The notes under the pieces are model-generated. The model saw nothing but the letters and a program-made list of their open reading frames with translations, made no database searches and had not been told where the DNA came from. The position numbers were made by a program, and so were the translations under genes. A stretch of 15,119 bases of DNA from SIAJ01 sp036266155 (GTDB taxonomy: Bacteria > Planctomycetota > Planctomycetia > Gemmatales > Gemmataceae): contig DATANR010000485.1 of the NCBI GenBank assembly GCA_036266155.1, positions 1-15,119 of the forward strand, read 5' to 3'. Below are positions 6,736 through 14,301 of the stretch, one piece after another (position 1 is the stretch's first letter; every line of letters starts with the position of its first letter).

Positions 6736-6780
6736 CGTGAGCGGCCGGACCATGTGTGGCGCATGGCCCGACCGCTCGCG
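6736..6780. terminator. Hairpin between convergent genes, candidate bidirectional terminator
   Basis: Arms 6736-6754 and 6762-6780 pair at about 16 of 19 positions plus one G-U, around a 7-base loop. GAGCGG/CCGCTC and CCATG/CATGG are the exact parts. It fills the 78-base gap between two gene ends. There is no strong T-run on either side. Confidence 0.5.
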
Positions 6781-6800
6781 TAACAAACTCGCTAACGAAG

Positions 6801-9800
6801 CTATTTCTTCTTCGCCCGTGCCTGTTGCAGCAGACGCTTCGCTTCCGCGTTCGTCGGGTCGAGCTTCACGGCCTGATCGAAGCTGGCCGCGGCGTCGGCC
6901 AGTTTGCCGGCGGCCAGTTGCTTCGTTCCCATGTCCATGTATTGGCAGAACGACGAGCGTTTCTTGGCTTCGGCATTCGTCGGAGCGAGCGCCAGCACGT
7001 CCTGATACGTGTCGGACGCATCGGCATACTTGCTGGCCGCTTCCTCGCCCTTTGCCTTCTTCATCAATTCGGCAATCTTCGCGGCCGGGTCAGCCTTCGG
7101 AACGACCGGGTCCTTCTTGGGAACGACTGGAGTGACCGGGTCTTTCTTCGGCGTGACCGGATCGACCTTCGCGGCCATCGCCGCCTTTGCCGCGGCCTGG
7201 CCCTTGGTCGCGGCCGGGTCATTCGGAATCGCCCGTAGAGCATTGCCATACGCCTCGACCGCTTCGTCGTACTTCTTGGCCGCCATCAGCTTGTCGGCGT
7301 AAGCGAGCCACTGGTCGTATAACTCCTTGCGCTTCGGATCGACCGCCGGCGTCGTGGGCGTCGAGGCTGCGGTCTGGGCGTCGCGGGCCTGCTTCAAGAG
7401 CGCGGTCGCGGTTGGGTCACCGGGATCGGCTTTCAATGCGGCCGTGAACGACTGAACCGCCTCCGCATAATCCTTACTTGCAAGCGCGGCCCGGCCAGCT
7501 TTCATGGCCGAGTCGTAGGCGTCCTTCTTCGGGTCGGCGGCCGGCGTTGCGGCAGCGATGGCCTTCTTGACGATGGCAATCGACTGCGTGGCCGTCGGAT
7601 CGCCCGGCTTGGCCTTGAGGGCGTCTTCGAACGCCTTGAGCGCTTCCTCAAACTTGCGGGCGGAATACGACGCACGGCCAGCCTTCATGAGGCTGTCGTA
7701 TTTGTCGTTGTCGACCGCGGGCGTCGTGTTCGCGGCAAGGCCCTTCTGGGCGTCGGCCAGGATCCGCGTGGCCGTCGGATCGCCGGGCTTGTTGGCCAGC
7801 GCTTCCTTCGCCTCGCGGACGGCCACGTCGTACTTTTTGGCCGCCAGGGCGTCGCTCGCATCGCGGATCGACTGCTGATAGGCCTCGAGCTTCTTCTTCG
7901 CTTCCATCGCTGCCGTGTCGGCCGCGGCATCTGCCTTCTTGGCACTGGCGAGGAGCTGAGTCGCTGCGGCGTCGCCTGGCTTCTGCTTAAGCGCCTCAGT
8001 CGCCTTGGCAATCGCGTCGTCGTATCGCTTTGCCGTGAAGGCCGTGTTGGCTGCCGACATCGCGGCTTCATACATCGCTTGCTTCTGGCCCGCCGTCGGA
8101 TCGGCGGACATCGCCAATCGGGCTGTCTCGTATTCGCCGCGCACCTTGCGCAGGTCCGCGTCGGTCGGATCGAGCTTCGACGCCTCGACGATCGCCTGAT
8201 ACGCCGCGGTCATGTCCTTCGCCTTGATGGCGGCACGAGCCTTGGCAACCAAATCATCGACTTTGCCGGCCGTCTTGATCGGCGGGTCCTTTTTCGGCAG
8301 CGTGGCAATCGGATCCTTCTTGGTCGTCGCGGCTACCGTGGCTTGTTGCTTCGTGGCTTCCTTAATCAACTCCGCCGAAGCGGCGTCGCCCGGCAGCGTG
8401 TCCTGGGCTTTCTGGAAGAAGCCGAGCGCATCCGAATAATGCTTGAGATTCAGGGCCGCTCGGCCCTGGCGCATGGCAACTTCATACTCGTCGCGCTTGC
8501 GCTTCGCTTCGGCGAGGGCGGCCGCATCCTTGATATTCTCCTTCTGCGCGGCCTGCGCCGACTGCAGACCGGCGTTCGCTTCCGCGTTCTTGGCGTCGAT
8601 GCGCAGAGCATCGGTGAAGGCGACGATCGCGCCGTCGTATTGCTTGGCGGTCAAGTTCTGCTTGCCCAGCGTGATATGTCGCTGCAGCGTGGCCGCCTGA
8701 TCGACTTGCTCTTTCGCCTTTCGGCCGGCAGCGAGAGCTTCTTGTTGAAGGTTCTCGGCTTCGACCAATGCCTTCTCGATATCCGGATCGCCCGGCTTGA
8801 GGGCCTTGGCTGAACGCAGAGCCGCGAGCGCCTTCGGGATGTCCTTAACGGCAAGGGCCGATCGACCCTCGGCCAGCTTCTCGGCCGCGGTGCCGAGCCG
8901 CTTCTCTTCGGCCTTGCGCTTCTGTTCTTCAAGGGCCGTCGTTGCCTTCACGCGATTCATTTCCGCTTCGGCCGCCTTGATGCCGGCGAGAGCTTCCTGC
9001 GTTTGCAGAATCGCCGACGCGTCGCGGTAAGCCTTGGCGGCTTGCTCGTATTCCTTGACCGCGAGCGCCTGCTGAGCGGCCTTGAACTGGGCGTCGTATT
9101 TCGCCTTCTGCAAGGCGGCCGCCGTTTCGAGTTCCTTGTTCTTGATCGCTTCTTGGGCGAGCTGCGCTTCGAGCTTGCGCTTCTCGGCATCGCCCTTCAG
9201 CGCGGCCTGAGCACGGGCCTGGCCGTTGATCGCGCCGCCGATCATCAACTCAATTTCGGGGGATGGCTTCAAGTGCTTGGCATTCTGATAGGCGGTCAAT
9301 GCCAACGCAAAATTGCCTGCTGCTTCCGCCTTCTTGCCGGTCGCGACGAACTGGTCGTATTCGGTCTGCACATGTGTCGCGATTTGTTGTTGGCGCTGAG
9401 CCATGTCGCGATGCGTTTGCTCGACCGACGCATTGATGTTCGCACGCACGGCATCGACCTGGGCCGACTGCTGGCGCCGCGCTTCGGCAATGCGTGCCTC
9501 GTTTGCGGCGAGGGCCTGTTGTTGTTGCACATGGACGGCGTCGATGCGCGCCTGGACGAGCTGAGCTTGCACCGCCTGATTCTGGTGAATCTGCGCGGCG
9601 GCTTGCAAGACGGCCGCACGCTGCGCCGCCATGTTTGCGGCCTGCATCTGCTGCGCTTGCGCGACCATCGCCTGCTGGGCCAGGAACTGGCGCTTCGCCA
9701 GTTCGGCCTTGTTCGCTTGATTCATGAACTCGATGTCGCGGCGTGCCTGTTGACGGGCACCCTCGGCAGCGGCGGCGAGCGCGATCTGTCGCTCGCGTTC

Positions 9801-12206
9801 GGCCTGCATGGCAACCTGTTGCTGCTGCCACATGGCGACCTGGGCGGCCTCGACGCCGGAACGCCGGCTGCGGAAGTCCAATTCGATCACCATCGACCGA
9901 GCTTCGACATTCATCGGGGCCGCCGTCTGCACTTCCTTGTACATGCCGAATGCGATGCTGAAATTGCCCTTCCGATACTCGATTTGGGCGGCGATGATCT
10001 TCTGCTGAACCACTTGTTGCTGTTGCACGATGATCACTTGCTGTTGCGGCGGCATGAACATCAGGTTCGCAAGCTCCGGCAACCGGTAGCGCAGCTCCGT
10101 CGCATTCTGGACGCGCGTTTGCACGCCGTAGACTTGACCGTTCAACTCGGCGTCGATGATGCTGGCCGACACGTCGAAACTGGCGACTTCACGCAGCGAG
10201 CCCATCAAGAAATAGCGCGCACCGAGAGCCCGGCCGAGGCACAAACGGGCCGACGGATTGACGAGCACGTCGCGCATCGTCAGGCCGAGCCGGCCCATCC
10301 ACCAGTACAGCTCGCCCTGATCGACCACGTCGTATCGATTCGTTAGATACGGAGCGAACGCACCGGCGGTCCAGACGCCGAGTTCCGGCGGGATGCTCGA
10401 CGGCACCTGGAACGGGTCGCGGAACTCGGCGAACGGCAACACCACGATGCGCGGCCGCGCGGGAACCACGACGACGACCTGCACCGGCGGCGGGCAGAGC
10501 GGCCGGCATTGAGCAACGCGGAGCCGCAAATCGGCATTGCCGGGGTTGAGCGTCAATGCGAATTCAAAATGGCGGAGGGCCAGCCGGAAGTCGCCGCGAC
10601 GGAAACAATTGTCGCCGACCTCGACGGCCACGAAGCACGCCCGCTGTTGAACCGGTTGCGGGGCCTCGACAATCACGACGGGCGGCGGCGGTGCGGCGCC
10701 GACCTCAATAACTTTGAACCCACCGAAGTCGGCAACCGCAATCTCGCCATAGACCGGCGGCCGCGGGGTCGACATCACGATCGGGGCTGGCGGCGGCGCT
10801 GGAGCGGCGGCCTGGGCTGGCGGCGGCGGGGGCGGCGGCAACTCGGCCGTCGCCGATGCCGTCACGACCGGTCGGGCCTGCTCGGCGAGTTGCTTCTCAT
10901 AGGCCTGCTTTTCGGCATCATTCATCTGGAGCATCCGCCCCAGGGCCGGCAGGCGATTCGAAAGGTCTTCGGGAGTGGCCGCGGAGACGCGGGCAGTCTG
11001 AATCACGAGGCCCGTCTGCGTGTCCACGAGGCGGGCATTCACGTTAATCGCGCCGAGGCGGTTCACGCTGCCAAGTACGACGTAGCGCGCCTTCGCCAGC
11101 TTGCCGAACTCCGTGCGGCCGATCTCGTTGGTGTAAAGCGCCTCATGGTCGATCTTCATTTCGTTGAGCAGAGCCTGCGCCTGCGAGCGCTCGACCACGT
11201 CGAAGCGCGGGCGCATCTGGCCGACTAGTTCTTCAGCAATCGCGTGCCCAGCCTTCGGCACGCCGATGTCTTCGATCACCTCGAAGTCGGCGACGGCCAC
11301 GCGGTCGCGGCGATTCTGAAGGGCGACTTCGACTTCCGAGAGTTCTTGGCGAATCTGCGGCGTGTCCCAACTTTGGGCCGCGGCCTTGAGGATCGTGGCC
11401 GCTTCTTCGAGCTGGTAGGGGTCCTTACGTAACTCAGCCGCCTTGGCCCGGCTGTCGTCGTAGCTCGCGAGCTTTGCGCGCAGGTCGTCGTAGGTCGCCT
11501 TGAGTTCGCCGGGTTCGGCGCCATTGGCAATGGCCGTCTCATAAGCCAGCACGGCGCCGCGCACGTTGTTCGCCTTGCGGGCCGCCTCGGCCTCGGTAAG
11601 GAACTGCGTCTTCTTGGCGTTGCCTTCCAGGCTCACGGAAAGGAGCGCGTCGGCCTGGCGCTTGAGAATGGTCAACGGCTCAGCGACTTCGGTGTCGCCG
11701 TATTGTTCCAGCGCCTGACCCGCGAGCTTCGACGCCTCGGCGCCCTGGCCGGCGTCGAGCACCACTTTGATGTCGTCGATCGCCTTCTGCGCCGCCTCGG
11801 CACGGGCGATCCGATTCTGTAGCCGCTCGATCTCGGTCTTGACGAAGTCGGTGTCCTGGGCGGCCTGGGCCTCTTTCAAGGCGGCCAGCGCCTCGGCGTC
11901 CTTCTTCTCGGCAACGAGCAAGAACGCCTTGGAGATGCTCGCTTCGTACTTGTCGGCCCCGGTCGGCGGGCTCAGCGTCGGCAGGACCGGGAGCGTGTCC
12001 GGATCGGTCTTGGTTGACAGCGGCGCATCGCCCACGGAATCAGTGGTCGGGCCCGGCTTCGCTTCACCTGGTGGAATCGGCTTGGCTTCGCCGGGCGAGA
12101 CCTTCTCGTCGGCAGGGGCCGGACCAAGGTTTTGCTGGCCGCACCCGGTTAAGATGAGCGCGACGCTCAAGAATGCCAGTGAGGCGCAAAGGAAGAGGCG
12201 GTGCAT
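6801..12206 (-). CDS. Giant TPR lipoprotein with two CsgG/FlgO-like domains
   Basis: The 1801-residue product starts with a lipoprotein signal peptide: LFLCASLAFLSVALI, then lipobox L19-T-G-C22. A Pro-rich linker (28-80) leads to helical repeats (about 86-295). A first CsgG/FlgO-like domain (about 302-430) shows RVAVADFEVI, FDVVERSQAQALLNEMK, ARYVVLGSVNRLG and VNARLVDTQTGLV. A poly-Pro linker (456-475) and one TPR (527-560) follow. A second CsgG-like domain (about 585-712) shows RIVVLPFAEF, YDVVDQGELYWWMGRLGL, ARYFLMGSLREV and VSASIIDAELNG. A Gln/Ala-rich coiled coil covers about 785-945. About 13 TPR units run from 951 to 1795, with Lys/Pro/Asp-rich spacers. GGGAG stands 7 bases before the ATG. 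CsgG-type domains are known in outer-membrane lipoprotein assembly factors, and TPRs bind proteins. A periplasmic scaffold is inference. No neighbour identifies a partner. Confidence 0.9.
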   Translation of the reverse strand: MHRLFLCASLAFLSVALILTGCGQQNLGPAPADEKVSPGEAKPIPPGEAKPGPTTDSVGDAPLSTKTDPDTLPVLPTLSPPTGADKYEASISKAFLLVAEKKDAEALAALKEAQAAQDTDFVKTEIERLQNRIARAEAAQKAIDDIKVVLDAGQGAEASKLAGQALEQYGDTEVAEPLTILKRQADALLSVSLEGNAKKTQFLTEAEAARKANNVRGAVLAYETAIANGAEPGELKATYDDLRAKLASYDDSRAKAAELRKDPYQLEEAATILKAAAQSWDTPQIRQELSEVEVALQNRRDRVAVADFEVIEDIGVPKAGHAIAEELVGQMRPRFDVVERSQAQALLNEMKIDHEALYTNEIGRTEFGKLAKARYVVLGSVNRLGAINVNARLVDTQTGLVIQTARVSAATPEDLSNRLPALGRMLQMNDAEKQAYEKQLAEQARPVVTASATAELPPPPPPPAQAAAPAPPPAPIVMSTPRPPVYGEIAVADFGGFKVIEVGAAPPPPVVIVEAPQPVQQRACFVAVEVGDNCFRRGDFRLALRHFEFALTLNPGNADLRLRVAQCRPLCPPPVQVVVVVPARPRIVVLPFAEFRDPFQVPSSIPPELGVWTAGAFAPYLTNRYDVVDQGELYWWMGRLGLTMRDVLVNPSARLCLGRALGARYFLMGSLREVASFDVSASIIDAELNGQVYGVQTRVQNATELRYRLPELANLMFMPPQQQVIIVQQQQVVQQKIIAAQIEYRKGNFSIAFGMYKEVQTAAPMNVEARSMVIELDFRSRRSGVEAAQVAMWQQQQVAMQAERERQIALAAAAEGARQQARRDIEFMNQANKAELAKRQFLAQQAMVAQAQQMQAANMAAQRAAVLQAAAQIHQNQAVQAQLVQARIDAVHVQQQQALAANEARIAEARRQQSAQVDAVRANINASVEQTHRDMAQRQQQIATHVQTEYDQFVATGKKAEAAGNFALALTAYQNAKHLKPSPEIELMIGGAINGQARAQAALKGDAEKRKLEAQLAQEAIKNKELETAAALQKAKYDAQFKAAQQALAVKEYEQAAKAYRDASAILQTQEALAGIKAAEAEMNRVKATTALEEQKRKAEEKRLGTAAEKLAEGRSALAVKDIPKALAALRSAKALKPGDPDIEKALVEAENLQQEALAAGRKAKEQVDQAATLQRHITLGKQNLTAKQYDGAIVAFTDALRIDAKNAEANAGLQSAQAAQKENIKDAAALAEAKRKRDEYEVAMRQGRAALNLKHYSDALGFFQKAQDTLPGDAASAELIKEATKQQATVAATTKKDPIATLPKKDPPIKTAGKVDDLVAKARAAIKAKDMTAAYQAIVEASKLDPTDADLRKVRGEYETARLAMSADPTAGQKQAMYEAAMSAANTAFTAKRYDDAIAKATEALKQKPGDAAATQLLASAKKADAAADTAAMEAKKKLEAYQQSIRDASDALAAKKYDVAVREAKEALANKPGDPTATRILADAQKGLAANTTPAVDNDKYDSLMKAGRASYSARKFEEALKAFEDALKAKPGDPTATQSIAIVKKAIAAATPAADPKKDAYDSAMKAGRAALASKDYAEAVQSFTAALKADPGDPTATALLKQARDAQTAASTPTTPAVDPKRKELYDQWLAYADKLMAAKKYDEAVEAYGNALRAIPNDPAATKGQAAAKAAMAAKVDPVTPKKDPVTPVVPKKDPVVPKADPAAKIAELMKKAKGEEAASKYADASDTYQDVLALAPTNAEAKKRSSFCQYMDMGTKQLAAGKLADAAASFDQAVKLDPTNAEAKRLLQQARAKKK
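7215..8081 (-). repeat. Five long-period TPR modules within the giant lipoprotein gene
   Basis: Modules of about 48 conserved residues begin near Y1379, Y1443, Y1503, Y1564 and Y1630 of the protein, giving periods of 64, 60, 61 and 66 residues. Each contains a Tyr start, an AxxxAAL-like helix, a (K/R)xYxxAhxxaxxAL helix and a KPGDPTAT-like turn. A variable Ala/Thr/Pro/Asp/Lys spacer follows. The DNA is close at the KPGDPTAT blocks, for example near 7591 and 7772, which points to internal duplication. Confidence 0.7.
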
Positions 12207-12285
12207 CGATAAACTCCCGGGTGCGCGGGGCGCAGGCCATCGTGGCCGCTTGTCGCCGGAGGGGGTCCGACGCCAGGTGGACGAA

Positions 12286-12315
12286 ATGATACCCCGAAGT
12301 TGCGCAACAGGGCAA
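12286..12315 (-). promoter_or_regulatory. Candidate promoter of the giant lipoprotein gene with spacer palindrome
   Basis: On the minus strand TTGCCC (12315-12310) and TATCAT (12291-12286) are 18 bases apart. They match the sigma-70 boxes at four and five of six positions. A perfect 10-base palindrome, GTTGCGCAAC (12299-12308), sits in the spacer, where a bound regulator would block polymerase. The leader would be about 75 nucleotides. Confidence 0.4.
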
Positions 12316-12339
12316 GGGGAAGACGCAAACGCGTTGCCG

Positions 12340-12930
12340 TCACATTGAAATGCGCCGGTACAGATCGTCTACGACCCAGTGAAAAGCGGTCAAATGGATC
12401 GATTCGACAATACCCATATCATCGAGCGGGACGTGCAGGTTGCCGTTAGCGAGTGATTGCAGTTTGCCGCCCGTGAAGCCGGTGCAGCCGAACGTCTTGA
12501 GCCCGTTGCGGTTAGCCCATTCAACGGCGCGAAGGATATTCGGGCTGTTGCCGCTGCCGCTGATGGCGACGAGCAGGTCGCCCGGCGACGCCAGGTTCTT
12601 GAGTTGCTCGACGAAGACGCGATCAAAACCCTCGTCGTTGCCCCACGCCAGGATGTACGGCGTGTTGTCTGTGAGGCTCAGGATCTTCAGGCGTCGTTTG
12701 GCGTCGTTGTCAAAGTCCTTGCGGTCGAGCGTCCCCTTGCCCATGTCCTCGCAAAAGTGCGACGCGTTCGACCCGCTGCCGCCGTTGCCGATGACGAAGA
12801 CGAACCGGCCGGCCTGGTAAACCTCCCAGATCCAGTCCGCTAACTGCTGGACTTCGCGCGTGTCGATCTTGTCAAGTTCTTCGCCGACCCGGCGGAGGAA
12901 CGCCTTCGGGTCCATGTGCCGACCAATCAT
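12340..12930 (-). CDS. SIS-domain protein, GmhA/DiaA-like phosphosugar isomerase family
   Basis: The 196-residue product has a single SIS (sugar isomerase) domain. Phosphate-binding motifs are visible: VIGNGGSGSNASHFCEDMGKG begins at 46, and ISGSGNSPN is at 123-131. SLTDNTPYILAWGNDEGFDRVF and the C-terminal ESIHLTAFHWVVDD are typical of the GmhA/DiaA group. H184 aligns with E. coli GmhA H180. The position of GmhA E65 is D62 here, with E61 before it, so sedoheptulose-7-phosphate isomerase activity is plausible but not certain. DiaA-like or other phosphosugar binding is the alternative. GGAGG stands 6 bases before the ATG at 12930, which decides this start over the ATG at 12915. No other heptose genes are near. 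Confidence 0.88.
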   Translation of the reverse strand: MIGRHMDPKAFLRRVGEELDKIDTREVQQLADWIWEVYQAGRFVFVIGNGGSGSNASHFCEDMGKGTLDRKDFDNDAKRRLKILSLTDNTPYILAWGNDEGFDRVFVEQLKNLASPGDLLVAISGSGNSPNILRAVEWANRNGLKTFGCTGFTGGKLQSLANGNLHVPLDDMGIVESIHLTAFHWVVDDLYRRISM

Positions 12931-12957
12931 CGCTCGCCTCCGTGGGCCGGAAGGGAA

Positions 12958-12986
12958 ATGCTAGCAATGTCGGGCGGGGGGTTGAA
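12958..12986 (-). promoter_or_regulatory. Weak candidate promoter of the SIS gene
   Basis: On the minus strand TTCAAC (12986-12981) and TAGCAT (12963-12958) are 17 bases apart, with three and four of six consensus matches. An 8-base palindrome TGCTAGCA (12959-12966) overlaps the -10 box. The gap to the cassette upstream is 69 bases, so read-through from it is also possible. Confidence 0.2.
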
Positions 12987-12999
12987 GGGCAGTCCGGAC

Positions 13000-13371
13000 T
13001 CACTCGGCCTTCTTTACGCTCTTTACCCGAATCACGTTTTTTCGCAACGGATCGTCCTTGGGTCGGCCTTCCGTCTCGTATCGGAAAGTCAGATCGCCCG
13101 TGATGACCACGGACTTGCCAAGCAACTCCTTGACTTGCGTGCGCGCGGCATCGTCGCCCAACTCCAGGTGGAAGGATTGCTGAGTGTCGCCGCGTCCAAC
13201 GGTGACGATGTGTCTCTTGATGTCTGGCTTTCGAATGGGGTTGGCGACGTACTCCCAAAGTTCGCCGCGAACGTCGATACGGACATATTCGCTTGATTTC
13301 GGTTCCTCGGCGGCCGCCCAAGGGGCGAACATTGCAAGCACCGAGGTCGCTAGCAGGAATCGAGTCTTCAT
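13000..13371 (-). CDS. Small exported protein, possible OB-fold, intact paralogue
   Basis: The 123-residue product has a clear signal peptide (MKTRFLLATSVLAMFAPWAAA, cut probably after A21), leaving about 102 residues. The mature part is beta-rich: EYVRIDVRGELWEYV, HIVTVGRGDTQQSFHLELGD, LLGKSVVITGDLTFRY and NVIRVKSVKKAE. That strand order, with a GKxVxxTGxL block and a final V-x-V strand, resembles an OB-fold. I see this as inference, not a recognised family. Its ATG overlaps the stop of the CopG-like gene as ATGA, so the two are probably translationally coupled. A broken copy of the same gene lies at 13677-14046, with 88 of 123 residues identical by hand alignment. Confidence 0.85.
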   Translation of the reverse strand: MKTRFLLATSVLAMFAPWAAAEEPKSSEYVRIDVRGELWEYVANPIRKPDIKRHIVTVGRGDTQQSFHLELGDDAARTQVKELLGKSVVITGDLTFRYETEGRPKDDPLRKNVIRVKSVKKAE

Positions 13372-13673
13372 GGTACGCTCCTTGCGCCCCGTTTGGCTGT
13401 TCGCTTGGCCGCCCCCGGCGCCGGTAGGTTCTTAAGCACCCAATCACGCACCAATTCTCCAGGCGAAACGCCTTTGGCCTTCGCCAACTTCTCCACAGCT
13501 TTGGCTTCGCGTGCTTTGAGTGGAACCTTGATCGCCGAGCTGCGAACGAAAACCGGTTCGGTGATCTCGACGAGTTCATCATCGAAGTCGGTCGAATCGT
13601 GTGTGTCCCAAAACTCGGCCAACTCGCGGATCGAGTCGGTTACGGATAGCTTGGGTTTGTTCATCGCGTCCAC
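13368..13673 (-). CDS. CopG-type antitoxin-like protein
   Basis: The product is 101 residues from a GTG at 13673, or 98 from the ATG at 13664. The block SIRELAEFWDTHDSTDFDD (14-32) followed by E-P-V-F-V is the signature I know from the CopG_antitoxin family (PF12441). The rest, VPLKAREAKAVEKLAKAKGV then ELVRDWVLKNL, is the ribbon-helix-helix part. The C-terminus is basic (KRTAKRGAR). Family members repress their own operon and neutralise a toxin such as BrnT-like RNases, but no such toxin is found nearby. The GTG lies 3 bases after the stop of the broken paralogue, and its own stop overlaps the ATG of the intact one. A missing toxin, or a role as a plain operon regulator, are both open. Confidence 0.8.
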   Translation of the reverse strand: MDAMNKPKLSVTDSIRELAEFWDTHDSTDFDDELVEITEPVFVRSSAIKVPLKAREAKAVEKLAKAKGVSPGELVRDWVLKNLPAPGAAKRTAKRGARSVP

Positions 13674-13676
13674 TGT

Positions 13677-14046
13677 TCACTCGGCCTTCTTGACGCTCTT
13701 CACCCGAATCACGTTTTCACGTCGCGGATCATCCTTGCGCCGGCCTTCCAAATCGTTTCGGACAGTCAGATCGCCAGTGACTACCGCGGACTTGCCAAGC
13801 AACTCTTTGACTTGCGCGCGTGGCGTCGTCGGCCAACTCTAGGTGGAAGGATTGCTCAGTGTCGCCACGTCCAACGGTGACGATGTGTCCCTTGATGTCT
13901 GGCTTTCGGATCGGGTTGCGGACGAACTCTCGAAGTTCACCGCGAACTTCGATGCGGGCGAATTCGTTTGCCCTGGCGTCGTCGGCGCTGGCCCAAGAAG
14001 CGGAGATAGCAAGCAAACAGGTCGCCACTAGAATTCGCGCTTTCAT
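13677..14046 (-). pseudogene. Frameshifted paralogue of the small exported protein
   Basis: The frame from the ATG at 14046 starts MKARILVATCLLAISASWASA, a signal peptide cut near residue 21, and follows the intact paralogue up to about residue 77 (LADDATR). It then shifts and runs on as unrelated residues to 13729. The continuation QVKELLGKSAVVTGDLT through to VKSVKKAE and a TGA at 13677-13679 is intact in another frame. Compared with the paralogue, two bases are missing in an alternating CG stretch around 13813-13820. The rest is well kept, so the break is recent or the sequence may be an assembly error. GGAGG stands about 5 bases before the ATG, 18 bases after the antitoxin stop. A truncated but secreted 105-residue product could still be made. 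Confidence 0.8.
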
Positions 14047-14064
14047 GGAAACCTCCGGGTTTGA

Positions 14065-14301
14065 CTACAACTCGTCGCCAGGCATTGGCACCGTGGCCGG
14101 CACTTTGGCGAGCACTCGCTCAAACGCTTCGCGGCTGCCGCGGGCGGCTCGCGACTCCAGATACTCTAGGTCCGCACATGCTGTCAGTCGTTGCCTGACC
14201 GCGTCGGCAATCCAAGCGGCTTCGGTCGTTGCATCGCCGCCGGCACGCCGAGATACTTCGGCCCGCATCTCGGGGGGCAACTCAATTTGTAACGCGCTCA
14301 T
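14065..14301 (-). CDS. Ribbon-helix-helix-like antitoxin of the PIN toxin
   Basis: The 78-residue product has an N-terminal strand followed by helices (LQIELPPEMRAEVSRRAG, then TTEAAWIADAVRQRL). This is the layout of small RHH DNA-binding antitoxins. The C-terminal half (DLEYLESRAARGSREAFERV) would wrap the toxin. Its ATG overlaps the toxin stop as ATGA, a coupled toxin-first arrangement that occurs with PIN toxins of the COG1569 type. It should repress the operon and neutralise the toxin, by analogy only. Confidence 0.75.
   Translation of the reverse strand: MSALQIELPPEMRAEVSRRAGGDATTEAAWIADAVRQRLTACADLEYLESRAARGSREAFERVLAKVPATVPMPGDEL

Noticed and set aside
7591..7795. Repeated DNA near 7591 and 7772 as a CRISPR or mobile repeat
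   Set aside because: The repeats are in frame within the TPR modules and vary at codon third positions, so they are coding repeats.
8079..8813. 244-residue plus-strand frame opposite the TPR region
   Set aside because: Composition is the mirror of the Ala/Lys-rich TPR codons, and repeats in it follow the TPR repeats of the real gene.
9003..10346. 447-residue plus-strand frame opposite the giant lipoprotein gene
   Set aside because: It lies wholly antisense to a well-supported gene, is Leu/Arg/His-rich as expected from the reverse of Gln/Ala-rich codons, and has no family features or ribosome binding site.
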